A stretch of 40,974 nucleotides of DNA from Paulinella micropora (taxonomy: Eukaryota; Cercozoa; Imbricatea; Euglyphida): NCBI GenBank assembly GCA_009731375.1, contig BJOX01000004.1:1572510-1613483 (forward strand), given 5' to 3'. The notes beneath the pieces are model-generated. The model saw nothing but the letters and a program-made list of their open reading frames with translations, was not told where the DNA came from and searched no databases. Shown here in pieces: positions 22,979 to 33,500 of the stretch. Position numbers and translations under genes: made by a program. Each line of letters starts with the position of its first letter. The first letter of the stretch is position 1.

Positions 22979-23010
<32 letters not shown>
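22810..23010. repeat. CA arrays, poly-G and a 10-N gap
   Basis: CA arrays (22841-22921), GA, a 21-bp G run (22939-22959), gap 22960-22969, acctacctacc, then CA again to the exon-12 acceptor acacacag. Confidence 0.93.
22960..22969. other. Assembly gap (10 N)
   Basis: Ten N right after a poly-G run. A fixed 10-N size suggests an unknown true length. Confidence 1.
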
Positions 23011-23011
<1 letters not shown>

Positions 23012-23113
23012 AACAAAGTGTGCAAGAAAGGGCCAACCAGCAGAAGTTGTCTTCTTTACTTAATGAACTATCACTCTATAGCCACCTGGACTACTTCCAG
23101 ACGCCTCTACCAG
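23011..23113 (+). CDS. Exon 12 (LSSLLNELSLYSHLDYF)
   Basis: 103-nt exon with acceptor acacacacag and strong donor CCAG|gtaagg. It reads EQSVQERANQQK, then LSSLLNELSLYSHLDYFQTPLP, phase 0 to 1. The first half is polar with helical character. It lies in the poorly conserved tail of a KDM7-like protein and I recognise no domain; I also considered a COG3-type coiled coil and found the match too weak. Codon use and both splice sites support a real exon. Confidence 0.62.
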
Positions 23114-23155
23114 GTAAGGAAGTGAGAGGAGGAGGAGGAGGCGGAGGAGTGGTAG

Positions 23156-23191
<36 letters not shown>

Positions 23192-23379
23192 TAGTAGTAG
23201 GAGTAGTAGTAGTAGTAGTAGTAGTAGTAGAAGGAGAAGAAGGAGGAGGAGGAGCAGTAGTAGTGGTAGTAGTAGTAGTAGTAGTAGGAGGAGGAGGAGG
23301 AGGAGGAGGAGGAGGAGGAGTAGTAGTAGTAGGAGGAGGAGGAGGAGGAGGAGGAGAAGGAGGAGTAGCAGTAGTAGTG

Positions 23380-23422
<43 letters not shown>

Positions 23423-23432
23423 CAGTAGTAGC

Positions 23433-23505
<73 letters not shown>

Positions 23506-23626
23506 CGTAGTAGTACGTAGTAGTACGTAGTAGTACGTAGTAGTACGTAGTAGTACGTAGTAGTACGTAGTAGTACGTAGTAGTACGTAGTAGTACGTAG
23601 TAGTACGTAGTAGTACGTAGTAGTAC

Positions 23627-23695
<69 letters not shown>

Positions 23696-23793
23696 TAGTA
23701 GTAGTAGTAGTAGAGTAGTAGTAGTAGTAGGAGGAGGAGGAGGAGGAGTAGCAGTAGTAGTAATAGTAGTAGTAGTAGTAGTACTACTACTAG

Positions 23794-23840
<47 letters not shown>

Positions 23841-23935
23841 ATACTAATACTACTCCTTCTGCAGCTGCTGCTCCTCCTCCTCCTCCTGCTACGTAGTAGT
23901 AGTAGTAGTAGTAGTACTAGTAGTACTAGTAGTAC

Positions 23936-23980
<45 letters not shown>

Positions 23981-24035
23981 CAGTGGTAGTGGTCTATCTA
24001 TATGTATCTATCTGTCTACTTATCTATCCACGTGT
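23114..24035. repeat. GGA/GTA trinucleotide block with an inversion
   Basis: GGA and GTA triplets to 23505, then a TAGTAGTACG decamer repeated about 13 times (23506-23630), GTA again, then a switch at 23780 to the complementary CTA triplets (to 23838). This is followed by a ctgctgctcctcctcc patch, GTA again and a short TATC-like end. Confidence 0.92.
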
Positions 24036-25732
24036 ACATCTATTGCCTTTTGTGTCTGCTCTGCTGCCCTACTATTGCCTTTCTGGTCTATCTTTCTATC
24101 TCTTCTGCTGCCCCACTATTGCCTTTATGTCCCCTCTGTTGCCTTGCTATTGCCTTTCTGTCGCCTCTGTTGCCATACTATTGCCTTTCTGTCCCCTCTG
24201 TTGCTTTTGCTATTGCCTTTCTGTCCCCTCTGTTGCCTTACTATTTCCTTTCTGTCCCCTCTGTTGCCTTGCTATTGCCTTTCTGTCCCCTCTGTTGCCT
24301 TGCTATTGCCTTTCTGTCCCCTCTGTGGCCCTATTATTGCCTTTCTGTCCCCTCTGTTGTGTTGCCTTTCTTCTCTGCTGCCCCACTACTGCCTTTCTGT
24401 CCCCTCTGTTGCCTTGCTATTGCCTTTCTGTCCCCTGTGGCCCTACTATTGCCTTTCTGTCCCCTCTGTGGCCCTACTATTGCCTTTCTGTCCCCTCTGT
24501 TGCCCTACTGTTGCCTTTCTCCTCTGCTGCCCCACTACTGCCTTTCTGTCCCTCTGTTGCCTTGCTATTTCCTTTCTGTCCCCTCTGTTGCCTTACTATT
24601 GCCTTTCTGTCCCCTCTGTTGCCCCACTATTGCCTTTCTGTCCACTCTGTTGCCTTTCTTCTCCTCTGCTGCCCCACTACTGCCATTCTGTCCCCTCTGT
24701 GGCCCTACTATTGCCTTTCTGTCCCCTCTGTTGCCCTACTACTGCCTTTCTGTCCCCTCTGTGGCCCTACTATTGCCTTTGTGTCCCCTCTGTTGCCCCA
24801 CTACTGCCTTTCTGTCCCCTCTGTTGCCCTACTATTGCCTTTCTGTCCCCTCTGTTGCCTTACTATTGCCTTTCTGTCCCTCTGTTGCCTTACTATTGCC
24901 TTTCTGTCCCCTCTGCGGCCCTACTACTGCCTTTCTGTCCTCTCTGCTGCCCCACTACTGCCTTTCTGTCCCTGTGGCCCTACTATTGCCTTTCTGTCCC
25001 ATCTGTTGCCTTGCTATTGCCTTTCTGTCCCCTCTGTGGCCCTACTACTGCCTTTCTGTCCCCTTTGTGGCCTTACTGTTGCCTTTCTGTCCCCTCTGTT
25101 GCCCTACTACTGCCTTTCTGTCCCCTCTGTTGCCTTGCTATTGCCTGTCTGTCCCCTCTGTTGCCCCACTATTGCCTTTCTGTCCCCTCTGTTGCCTTGC
25201 TATTGCCTTTCTGTCCCCTCTGTTGCCTTGCTATTGCCTTTCTGTCCCCTCTGTTGCCTTACTATTGCCTTTCTGTCCCTCTGTTGCCCTACTATTGCCT
25301 TTCTGTCCCCTCTGTGGCCCTACTGTTGCCTTTCTTCTCTTCTGCTGCCTTGCTACTGCCTTTCTGTCCCCTCTGTTGCCTTGCTATTGCCTTTCTGTCC
25401 CCTCTGTGGCCCTACTGTTGCCTTTCTGTCCCCTCTGTGGCCCTACTACTGCCTTTCTGTCCCCTCTGCTGCCCCACTACTGCCTTTCTGTCCCCTCTGT
25501 TGCCCTACTATTGCCTTTCTGTCCCCCTCTGTTGCCTTACTATTGCCTTTCTGTCCCCTCTGTTGCCTTACTATTGCCTTTCTGTCCCCTCTGTTGCCTT
25601 ACTATTGCTTTTCTGTCCCCTCTGTTGCCCTACTACTGCCTTTCTGTCCTTTCTGTTGCCTTGCTATTGCCTTTCTGTCCCCTCTGCTTCCCCGCTGTTG
25701 CCTTTTTATCCCCTCTGCTGCCTTAATATTAT
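24036..25732. repeat. 31-bp minisatellite
   Basis: About 54 units of tattgcctttctgtcccctc plus tgttgccttgc; exact spacing of 31 is seen at 25201 and 25232. Variants swap gttgcc, gtggcc and gctgcc. The plus strand has no stop in any frame, so three overlapping frames of 553-588 codons appear. That is a property of the unit and not evidence for a protein. Confidence 0.93.
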
Positions 25733-25828
<96 letters not shown>

Positions 25829-25876
25829 TGTTTAATCTATGGGCGTGTAATAGCTTTAAAAGCCATAATCGTCCAA
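25733..25876. repeat. GATA array and short unique patch
   Basis: GATA (25734-25828), opposite in polarity to the neighbouring TATC arrays, then gtgtttaatctatgggcgtg and on to the inverted-repeat element. Confidence 0.9.
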
Positions 25877-26074
25877 TAAGAAACAGTGAAAATTTTCGGC
25901 CAGAACAAATTATCCCGTAATGACGGTACATTTGTTACTTCAAAGTTGTGATGAATTTCGACCAGCCGGTAATTACGGTATATTTTTTGTCCACAAATAA
26001 AAATTTAGCCCAAATTTCCCCGTATTTACGGTTGGCCGAAAGGTGAGGTGGCCGAAATTTTTCACCCGACTTTA
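25877..26074. mobile_element. Inverted-repeat element A, copy 2
   Basis: 198 bp, same orientation and about 90 percent identity by eye to 21506-21702. Inverted termini at 25886 and 26050. Element B follows within 8 bp. Confidence 0.72.
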
Positions 26075-26081
26075 CGACCTT

Positions 26082-26289
26082 GAGAAGTTTCTACTTCTTA
26101 AGTACAATCAGCAATCACTTCAAACGCTTCCATCCCAGCCGATATTTCCACCCACAACCTGTGCTATGGCTCATTTGGAAAGCTCTTGACGAGAGCTTTC
26201 AAATGAGCCGTTACATAAGCCACACAACGGCCGAGAACGAATCGTTTGAAGTCATTGCTCTCGTTGTACTTAAGGACCAAGAATTTCTC
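26082..26289. mobile_element. Fold-back element B, copy 3
   Basis: 208 bp, same orientation as the copy at 22499, both termini present (gagaagtttctacttcttaa and ttaaggaccaagaatttctc). Central hairpin aaagctct with agagcttt near 26179. Confidence 0.75.
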
Positions 26290-26358
26290 TTTCACCTTTC
26301 CTTGACCGTCATATCTATATCTCTATCTCTATCTCTATCTCTATCTCTATCTCTATAG
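26290..26358. repeat. TATCTC array with acceptor
   Basis: Short unique patch and then tatctc repeats that form the pyrimidine-rich acceptor ctatctctatctctatag of exon 13. Confidence 0.8.
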
Positions 26359-26433
26359 GCGCGTCCCCACCCTCGACCACCTCGCTCCAACTCGATCTCT
26401 CTTCACCTCTACCTTCCCCCAAGACTGAAAAGG
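26359..26433 (+). CDS. Exon 13 (LQLDLSSPLPSPKTEK)
   Basis: 75-nt exon with a pyrimidine-rich acceptor and donor AAAAGG|gtatgc. Two bases complete Gly, then ASPPSTTSLQLDLSSPLP, then SPKTEK and one base (phase 1 to 1), which matches exon 12 and exon 14. The peptide is Ser/Pro-rich, as expected of a disordered tail. Frame +1 is also open, so the frame rests on phase matching. Confidence 0.5.
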
Positions 26434-26471
26434 GTATGCAATCTGTATTATTCTAAGATTGTATTCTCCCT

Positions 26472-26503
<32 letters not shown>

Positions 26504-26654
26504 CTATCTATCTATCTCTCTTTCTATCTATCTATCTATCTATCTATCTATCACGTTTAAGGGTAAAGTATTTATTTGGCAGTGCTCAACATGACTGTAT
26601 ACCGTCCAATATTGGACTATGCTATTATAATATATATATATATATATATATTAA

Positions 26655-26714
<60 letters not shown>
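26434..26714. repeat. Unique patch, TATC, TA and AAT arrays
   Basis: 26434-26475 looks like intron. TATC (26476-26552), then a unique patch holding the 14-bp palindrome gtccaatattggac (26604-26617), TA, and AAT (26656-26714). Confidence 0.85.
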
Positions 26715-26715
<1 letters not shown>

Positions 26716-27211
26716 TATCTGAGGCGTACTGATGCAGCTAATGGCATATCCTCAACGGACATAAGCCTCCAATACCCTTGTTCGAGGTCCTCCACCCCCC
26801 CGTGTCAGTCTCTCGCCTGATGATCGGGGCCACCGATGGAGCTCCTGAGGGCAAGACTGCACTAAGCCGAGGTTATTCCGCAGTCCCAGCAACCTCTTGC
26901 AAGACGTCACCGAATGTGCAAGTGCATACACCAAGCGCGGTTGCTAGAGCTGCCTCGAAACCCCACCCATAACAATCTGGTGTCTGCTGGGTCCTGGGCT
27001 ATCAACCAGCATATGCGGAGTTTAAGATCTTTTACGCGCGCAACGACCCTCCTCCCCAGCATCTACCACCAAAGGGTTATAAGTTGGCGTCACAGTTTAA
27101 CGCCTTGAGGCCATTGGGCTGGAACTCTGTTTAGCAAGTGTGACTAGGTTTTTTCATCGGGATTTCCCTCAAATATGTCACAGTCAACACTCCAAGGCAG
27201 ATTTACTATAT

Positions 27212-27215
<4 letters not shown>
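26715..27215 (-). mobile_element. Element D, copy 1 (AAT-flanked)
   Basis: About 500 bp, homologous in opposite orientation to 39973-40389 and in the same orientation as 40747-40974. It runs from gaggcgtactgatgcagcta to ggccattgggctggaactct and about 90 bp further. Both sides are AAT arrays, as in the other copies. No long open frame or domain is recognised. It could be a non-autonomous retrotransposon fragment. Confidence 0.68.
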
Positions 27216-27266
<51 letters not shown>

Positions 27267-27317
27267 TATATCCTAATCGACCACTTTACCTATCATTCCC
27301 GAAAATCTGATCTATCG
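27216..27317. repeat. AAT array and unique patch
   Basis: AAT (27216-27266), then cctaatcgaccactttacct and on to element C. Confidence 0.9.
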
Positions 27318-27456
27318 ACCTCCACAAAATATGGTCAGGTTACCGATAAAACTACATATGCGGCGCGCCAAATTTTACGCGTTTTGCGGGCTCGCCGGCC
27401 CAGCCCGGCTCGCCCGCAAAACACGCCAAATTTTTGTGGCTAGCCGCATAATATAC
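27318..27456 (+). mobile_element. GC-rich fold-back element C, copy 2
   Basis: Same orientation as 22236. Hairpin arms gcgttttgcgggc and gcccgcaaaacgc-type with small changes, loop cggcccagcccgg. Flanks cctccacaaaatatggtcag and gccgcataatatac are conserved. Confidence 0.78.
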
Positions 27457-27485
27457 TGTTTTCTGTTGTATGTAGTCGTTGGCAG

Positions 27486-27528
27486 AGAAGCGGGTCGACC
27501 TTCCTTCTCAAATCATCTCGCCTCCCTG
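27486..27528 (+). CDS. Exon 14 (KRVDLPSQIISPP)
   Basis: 43-nt exon with acceptor ttctgttgtatgtagtcgttggcag (last AG used) and donor CCTG|gtctat. Two bases complete Glu after exon 13, then KRVDLPSQIISPP and two bases of Trp, phase 1 to 2. Exon 15 enters in phase 2 and supplies the third base. The last about 28 nt with the donor are the core of the minisatellite that follows. Confidence 0.58.
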
Positions 27529-30500
27529 GTCTATTTTTCTATCTTTCCATCTTCTTTCTTTTTCTTTTTCTTTTTCTTTCACCTTCCTTCTCAAATCATC
27601 TCGCCTCCCTAGTCTATCTTTCTATCTCTTTTCTCTTTCTTTTTCTTTCACCTTCCTTCTCAAATCATCTTGCCTCCCTAGTCTATCTTTTTACCTTTCT
27701 ATCTTCTTTCTCTTTCTTCTTCTTTTTCTTTCACCTTCTCAAATCATCTCGCCCTCCCTAGTCTATCTTTCTATCTTTCTATCTATCTTCTTTCTCTTTC
27801 TTCTTCTTTTTCTTTCACCTTCCTTCTCAAACTCCCTAGTCTATCTTTCTATTCTTCTTCTTTTTCTTTCACCTTCCTTCTCAAATCATCTCGCCTCCCT
27901 AATCTATCTTTCTACCTTTCTATCTTCTTTCTTTCTTCTTCTTCTTTTTTTTCTTTCACCTTCCTTCTCAATCATCTCGCCTCCCTGGTCTGTCTTTCTA
28001 TCTTTCTTTCTCTTTCTTTTTCTCTTTCTTTCTCTGCCACATTCCTTGTTAGATCATCTCGCCTCCCTGGTTTATCTTTCTATCTATCTTCTTTCTCTTT
28101 CTTATTTTTCTTTCACCTTCTCAAATCATCTCGCCTCCCTGGTCTGTCTTTCTATCTTTTTTCTCTTTCTTTTTCTTCTTTCTTTTTCTTTCATCTATCT
28201 TCTCAAATCATCTCGCCTCCCTGGTCTATCTTTCTATCTCTCTTTCTTTTTCTCTTTCTTTTTCTTTCACCTTCCTTCTCAAATCATCTCGCCTCCCCTA
28301 GTCTATCTTTCTATCTTTCTATCTTTCTATCTTCTTTCTCTTTCTTCTTCTTTTTCTTTCACCTTCCTTCTCAAATCATCTCGCATCCCTAGTCTATCTT
28401 TCTATCTTTCTATCTTCTTTCTCTTTCTTCTTCTTCTTTTTCTTTCACCTTCCTTCTCAAACTCCCTAGTCTATCTTTCTATTCTTCTTCTTTTTCTTTC
28501 ACCTTCCTTCTCAAATCATCTCGCCTCCCTAATCTATCTTTCTACCTTTCTATCTTCTTTCTTTCTTCTTCTTCTTTTTTTTCTTTCACCTTCCTTCTCA
28601 ATCATCTCGCCTCCCTGGTCTGTCTTTCTATCTTTCTTTCTCTTTCTTTTTCTCTTTCTTTCTCTGCCACATTCCTTGTTAGATCATCTCGCCTCCCTGG
28701 TTTATCTTTCTATCTATCTTCTTTCTCTTTCTTATTTTTCTTTCACCTTCTCAAATCATCTCGCCTCCCTGGTCTGTCTTTCTATCTTTTTTCTCTTTCT
28801 TTTTCTTCTTTCTTTTTCTTTCATCTATCTTCTCAAATCATCTCGCCTCCCTGGTCTATCTTTCTATCTCTCTTTCTTTTTCTCTTTCTTTTTCTTTCAC
28901 CTTCCTTCTCAAATCATCTCGCCTCCCTGGTCTGTCTTTCTATCTTTCTTTCTCTTTCTTTTTCTCTTTCTTTCTCTTCCACATTCCTTCTTAGATCATC
29001 TCGCCTCCCTGGTTTATCTTTCTATCTATCTTCTTTCTCTTTCTTATTTTTCTTTCACCTTCCTTCTCAAATCATCTCGCCTCCCTGGTCTGTCTTTCTA
29101 TCTTTTTTCTCTTTCTTTTTCTTCTTTCTTTTTCTTTCATCTATCTTCTCAAATCATCTCGCCTCCCTGGTCTATCTTTCTATCTTTCTTTTTCTCTTTC
29201 TTTTTCTTTCACCTTCCTTCTCAAATCATCTCGCCTCCCCTAGTCTATCTTTCTATCTTTCTATCTTCTTTCTCTTTCTTCTTTTTCTTTCACCTTCCTT
29301 CTCAAATCATCTCGCATCCCTAGTCTATCTTTCTATCTTTCTATCTTCTTTCTCTTTCTTCTTCTTCTTTTTCTTTCACCTCCCTTCTCAAATCATCTCG
29401 CCTCCCTAGTCTATCTTTCTATCTTTCTATCTTCTTTCTTTTTCTTTCATCTATCATCTCGCCTCCCTGGTCTATCTTTCTATCTATCTTCTTTCTCTTT
29501 CTTTTTTTTCTTTCATCTTCCTTCTCAAATCATCTCGCCTCCCTAGTCTATCTTTTCATCTTTCTATCTTCTTTCTCTTTCTTCTTCTTCTTTTTCTTTT
29601 ACCTTCCTTCTCAAATCATCTCGCCTCCCTACTCTATCTTTCTATCTTCTTTCTCTTTCTTCTTCTTCTTTTCTTTCACCTTCCTTCTCCAATCATCTCG
29701 CCTCCGTACTCTATCTTTCTATCTTTCTATCTGTTTTCTCTTTCTTCTTCTTCGTTTTCTTTCACCTTTCTTCTCAAATCATCTCGCCTCCCTACTCTAT
29801 GTTTCTATCTTTCTATTTTTTCTCTTTCTTCTTTTTCTTTCACCTTCCTTCTCAAATCATCTCGCCTCCCTGGTCTATCTTTCTTTCTCTTTCTTTTTCT
29901 CTTTCTTTCTTTTTCACCTCCCTTCTCAAATCATCTCGCCTCCCTAGTCTATCTTTCTTTCTTTTTCTTCTTTCTTTTTCTTTCACCTCCCTTCTCAAAT
30001 CATCTCGCCTCCCTAGTCTATCTTTTTACCTTTCTATCTTCTTTCTCTTTCTTCTTCTTTTCTTTCTCCTTCTTTCTCAAATCATCTCGCCTCCCTGGTC
30101 TATCTTTTTACCTTTCTATCTTCTTTTTCTTTCACCTTCCTTCTCAAATCATCTCGCCTCCCTAGTCTATCTTCCTATCTTTCTTTCTCTTTCTTTTTCT
30201 CTTTCTTTTTCTTTCACCTTCCTTCTCAATCGTCTCGCCTCCCTAGTCTATCTTTCTATCTTTCTATCTTCATTCTTTTTCTTTTCTTTCACCTTCCTTC
30301 TCAAATCTTCTCGCCTCCCTGGTCTATCTTTCTTTCTCTTTCTTTTTCTTTTTCTTTCACCTTCCTTCTCAAATCATCTCGCCTCCCTCTATCTTTCTGT
30401 CTTTCTATCTTCTTTCTCTTTCTTCTTCTTTTTCTTTCACCTTCCTTCTCAAATCATCTCGCCTCCCTAGTTTATCTTTCTATCTTTCTATCTTTTTTCT

Positions 30501-33500
30501 TTTTCTTTCATCTATCTTCTCAAATCATCTCGCCTCCCTGGTCTATCTTTTTACCTTTCTATCTTCTTTCTCTTTCTTCTTCTTCTTTTTCTTTCACCTT
30601 CCTTCTCAAATCATCTCGCCTCCCTAGTCTATCTTTCTATCTTTCTATCTTCTTTCTCTTTCTTTTTCTTTTTCTTTCACCTTCCTTCTCAAATCACCTC
30701 CTCCCTAGTCTATCGTTTTACCTTTCTATCTTCTTTCTCTTTCTTCTTCTTCTTTTTCTTTCACCTTCCTTCTCAAATCATCTCCCCACCCTAGTCTATC
30801 CTTCTATCTTTCTATCTTCTTTCTCTTTTTTTTTTCTTTTTCTTTCACCTTCCTTCTCAAATCACCTCCTCCCTGGTCTATCTTTTTACATTTCTTTCTT
30901 CTTTCTCTTTTTTCTTCTTTTTCTTTCACTTCCCTTCTCAAATCATCTCGCCTCCCTAGTCTATCTTGTTAGCTTTCTATCTTCTTTCTCTTTCTTTTCT
31001 TTTTCTTTCACCTTCCTTCTCAAATCACCTCCTCCCTGGCCTATCTTTTTTTCTTCTTTCTCTTTCTTCTTTTTCTTTCACCTTCCTTCTCAAATCATCT
31101 CGCCTCCCTGGTCTATCTTTCTATCTTTCTATCTTCTTTCTTTTTCTTTTCTTTTTCTTTCATCTATCTTCTCAAATCATCTCGCCTCCCTGGTCTATCT
31201 TTCTATCTCTTTTCTCTTTCTTTTTCTTTCACCTTCCTTCTCAAATCATCTTGCCTCCCTAGTCTATCTTTTTACCTTTCTATCTTCTTTCTCTTTCTTC
31301 TTCTTTTTCTTTCACCTTCTCAAATCATCTCGCCCTCCCTAGTCTATCTTTCTATCTATCTTCTTTCTCTTTCTTCTTCTTTTTCTTTCACCTTCCTTCT
31401 CAAACTCCCTAGTCTATCTTTCTATCTATTCTTCTTCTTTTTCTTTCACCTTCCTTCTCAAATCATCTCGCCTCCCTAATCTATCTTTCTACCTTTCTAT
31501 CTTCTTTCTTTCTTCTTCTTCTTTTTCTTTCACCTTCCTTCTCAAATCATCTCGCCTCTCTGGTCTGTCTTTCTATCTTTCTTTCCCTTTCTTTCTCTTC
31601 CACATTCCTTCTTAAATCATCTCGCCTCCCTGGTTTATCTTTCTATCTATCTTCTTTCTCTTTCTTATTTTTCTTTCACCTTCCTTCTCAAATCATCTCG
31701 CCTCCCTGGTCTGTCTTTCTATCTTTTTTCTCTTTCTTTTTCTTCTTTCTTTTTCTTTCATCTATCTTCTCAAATCATCTCGCCTCCCTGGTCTATCTTT
31801 CTATCTTTCTTTCTCTTTCTTTTTCTCTTTCTTTTTCTTTCACCTTCCTTCTCAAATCATCTCGCCTCCCCTAGTCTATCTTTCTATCTTTCTATCTTCT
31901 TTCTCTTTCTTCTTCTTTTTCTTTCACCTTCCTTCTCAAATCACCTCCTCCCTAGTCTATCTTTTTACCTTTCTATCTTCTTTCTCTTTCTTCTTCTTCT
32001 TTTTCTTTCACCTTCCTTCTCAAATCATCTCCCCACCCTAGTCTATCCTTCTATCTTTCTATCTTCTTTCTCTTTTTTTTTCTTTTTTTTTCACCTTCCT
32101 TCTCAAATCACCTCCTCCCTGGTCTATCTTTTTACCTTTCTTTCTGCTTTCTCTTTTTTCTTCTTTTTCTTTCACTTCCCTTCTCAAATCATCTCGCCTC
32201 CCTAGTCTATCTTGTTTTTCTATCTTCTTTCTCTTTCTTTTTCTTTTTCTTTCACCTTCCTTCTCAAATCACCTCCTCCCTGGCCTATCTTTCTATCTTT
32301 TTTTCTTCTTTCTCTTTCTTCTTTTTCCTTCACCTTCCTTCTCAAATCATCTCGCCTCCCTGGTCTATCTGTCTATCTTCTTTCTTTTTCTTTTCTTTTT
32401 CTTTCATCTATCTTCTCAAATCATCTCGCCTCCCTGGTCTATCTTTCTACCTTTCTATCTTCTTTCTCTTTCTTCTGTTTATTTCACCTTCCTTCTCAAA
32501 TCATCTCGCCTCCCTAGTCTATCTTTCTATCTTTCTTTCTCTTTCTTTTTCTGTCACCTCCCTTCTCAAATCATCTCGCCTCCCTGGTCTATCTTTCTAT
32601 CTTTCTTTCTCTTTCTTCTTCTTCTTCTTTTTCTTTCACTTCCCTTCTCAAATCATCTCGCCTCCCTAGTCTATCTGTCTATCTTTCTATCTCTTTTCTC
32701 TTTCTTTTTCTTTTTCTTTCACCTTCCTTCTCAAATCATCTCACCTCCCTAGTCTATCTTTCTATCTTCTTTCTCTTTCTTCTTCTTTTTCTTTCACCTC
32801 CCTTCTCAAATCATCTCGCCTCCCTAGTCTATCTGTCTATCTTTCTATCTCTTTTCTCTTTCTTTTTCTTTTTCTTTCACCTTCCTTCTCAAATCATCTC
32901 GCCTCCCTATTTATCTTTCTATCTTCTTTCTTTTTCTTCTTCTTTTTCTTTCACCTCCCTTCTCAAATCATCTCGCCTCCCTAGTCTATCTTTTTACCTT
33001 TCTATCTTCTTTCTCTTTCTTCTTTTTCTTTCACCTCCCTTCTCAAATCATCTCGCCTCCCTGGTCTATCTTTCTTTCTCTTTCTTTCTCTTTCACCTTC
33101 CTTCTCAAATCATCTCGCCTCCCTAGTCTATCTTTCTATCTTCTTTCTTTTTCGTTCTCTTTCACCTTCCTTCTCAAATCTCGCCTCCCTAGTCTATCTT
33201 TCTATCTTTCTATCTTCTTTCTGTTTCTTCTCCTTTTTCTTTCACCTTCCTTCTCAAATCATCTCACCTCCCTAGTCTATCTTTCTTTCTTCTTTCTCTT
33301 TCTTTTTCTTTTTCTTTCTCTTTCACCTCCCTTCTCAAATCACCTCCTCCCTAGTCTATCTTTTTACCTTTCTATCTTCTTTCTCTTTCTTCTTCTGTTT
33401 CTTTCACCTCCCTTCTCAAATCATCTCGCCTCCCTAGTCTATCTTTTTACCTTTCTTTCTACTTTCTCTTTCTTCTTCTTCTTTTTCTTTCACCTCCCTT

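Noticed and set aside
23011-23113. COG3-type coiled coil
   Set aside because: Only a loose match of Leu and Tyr-Phe positions; the surrounding exons point to a KDM7-like gene.
24002-25740. Three overlapping plus-strand frames of 553-588 codons
   Set aside because: All arise from the stop-free 31-bp unit; a real gene would not be open in three frames with the same repeat.
27479-29323. 614-codon Phe/Leu/Ser-rich frame
   Set aside because: It follows the pyrimidine-rich minisatellite, and only its first 43 nt (exon 14) look coding.
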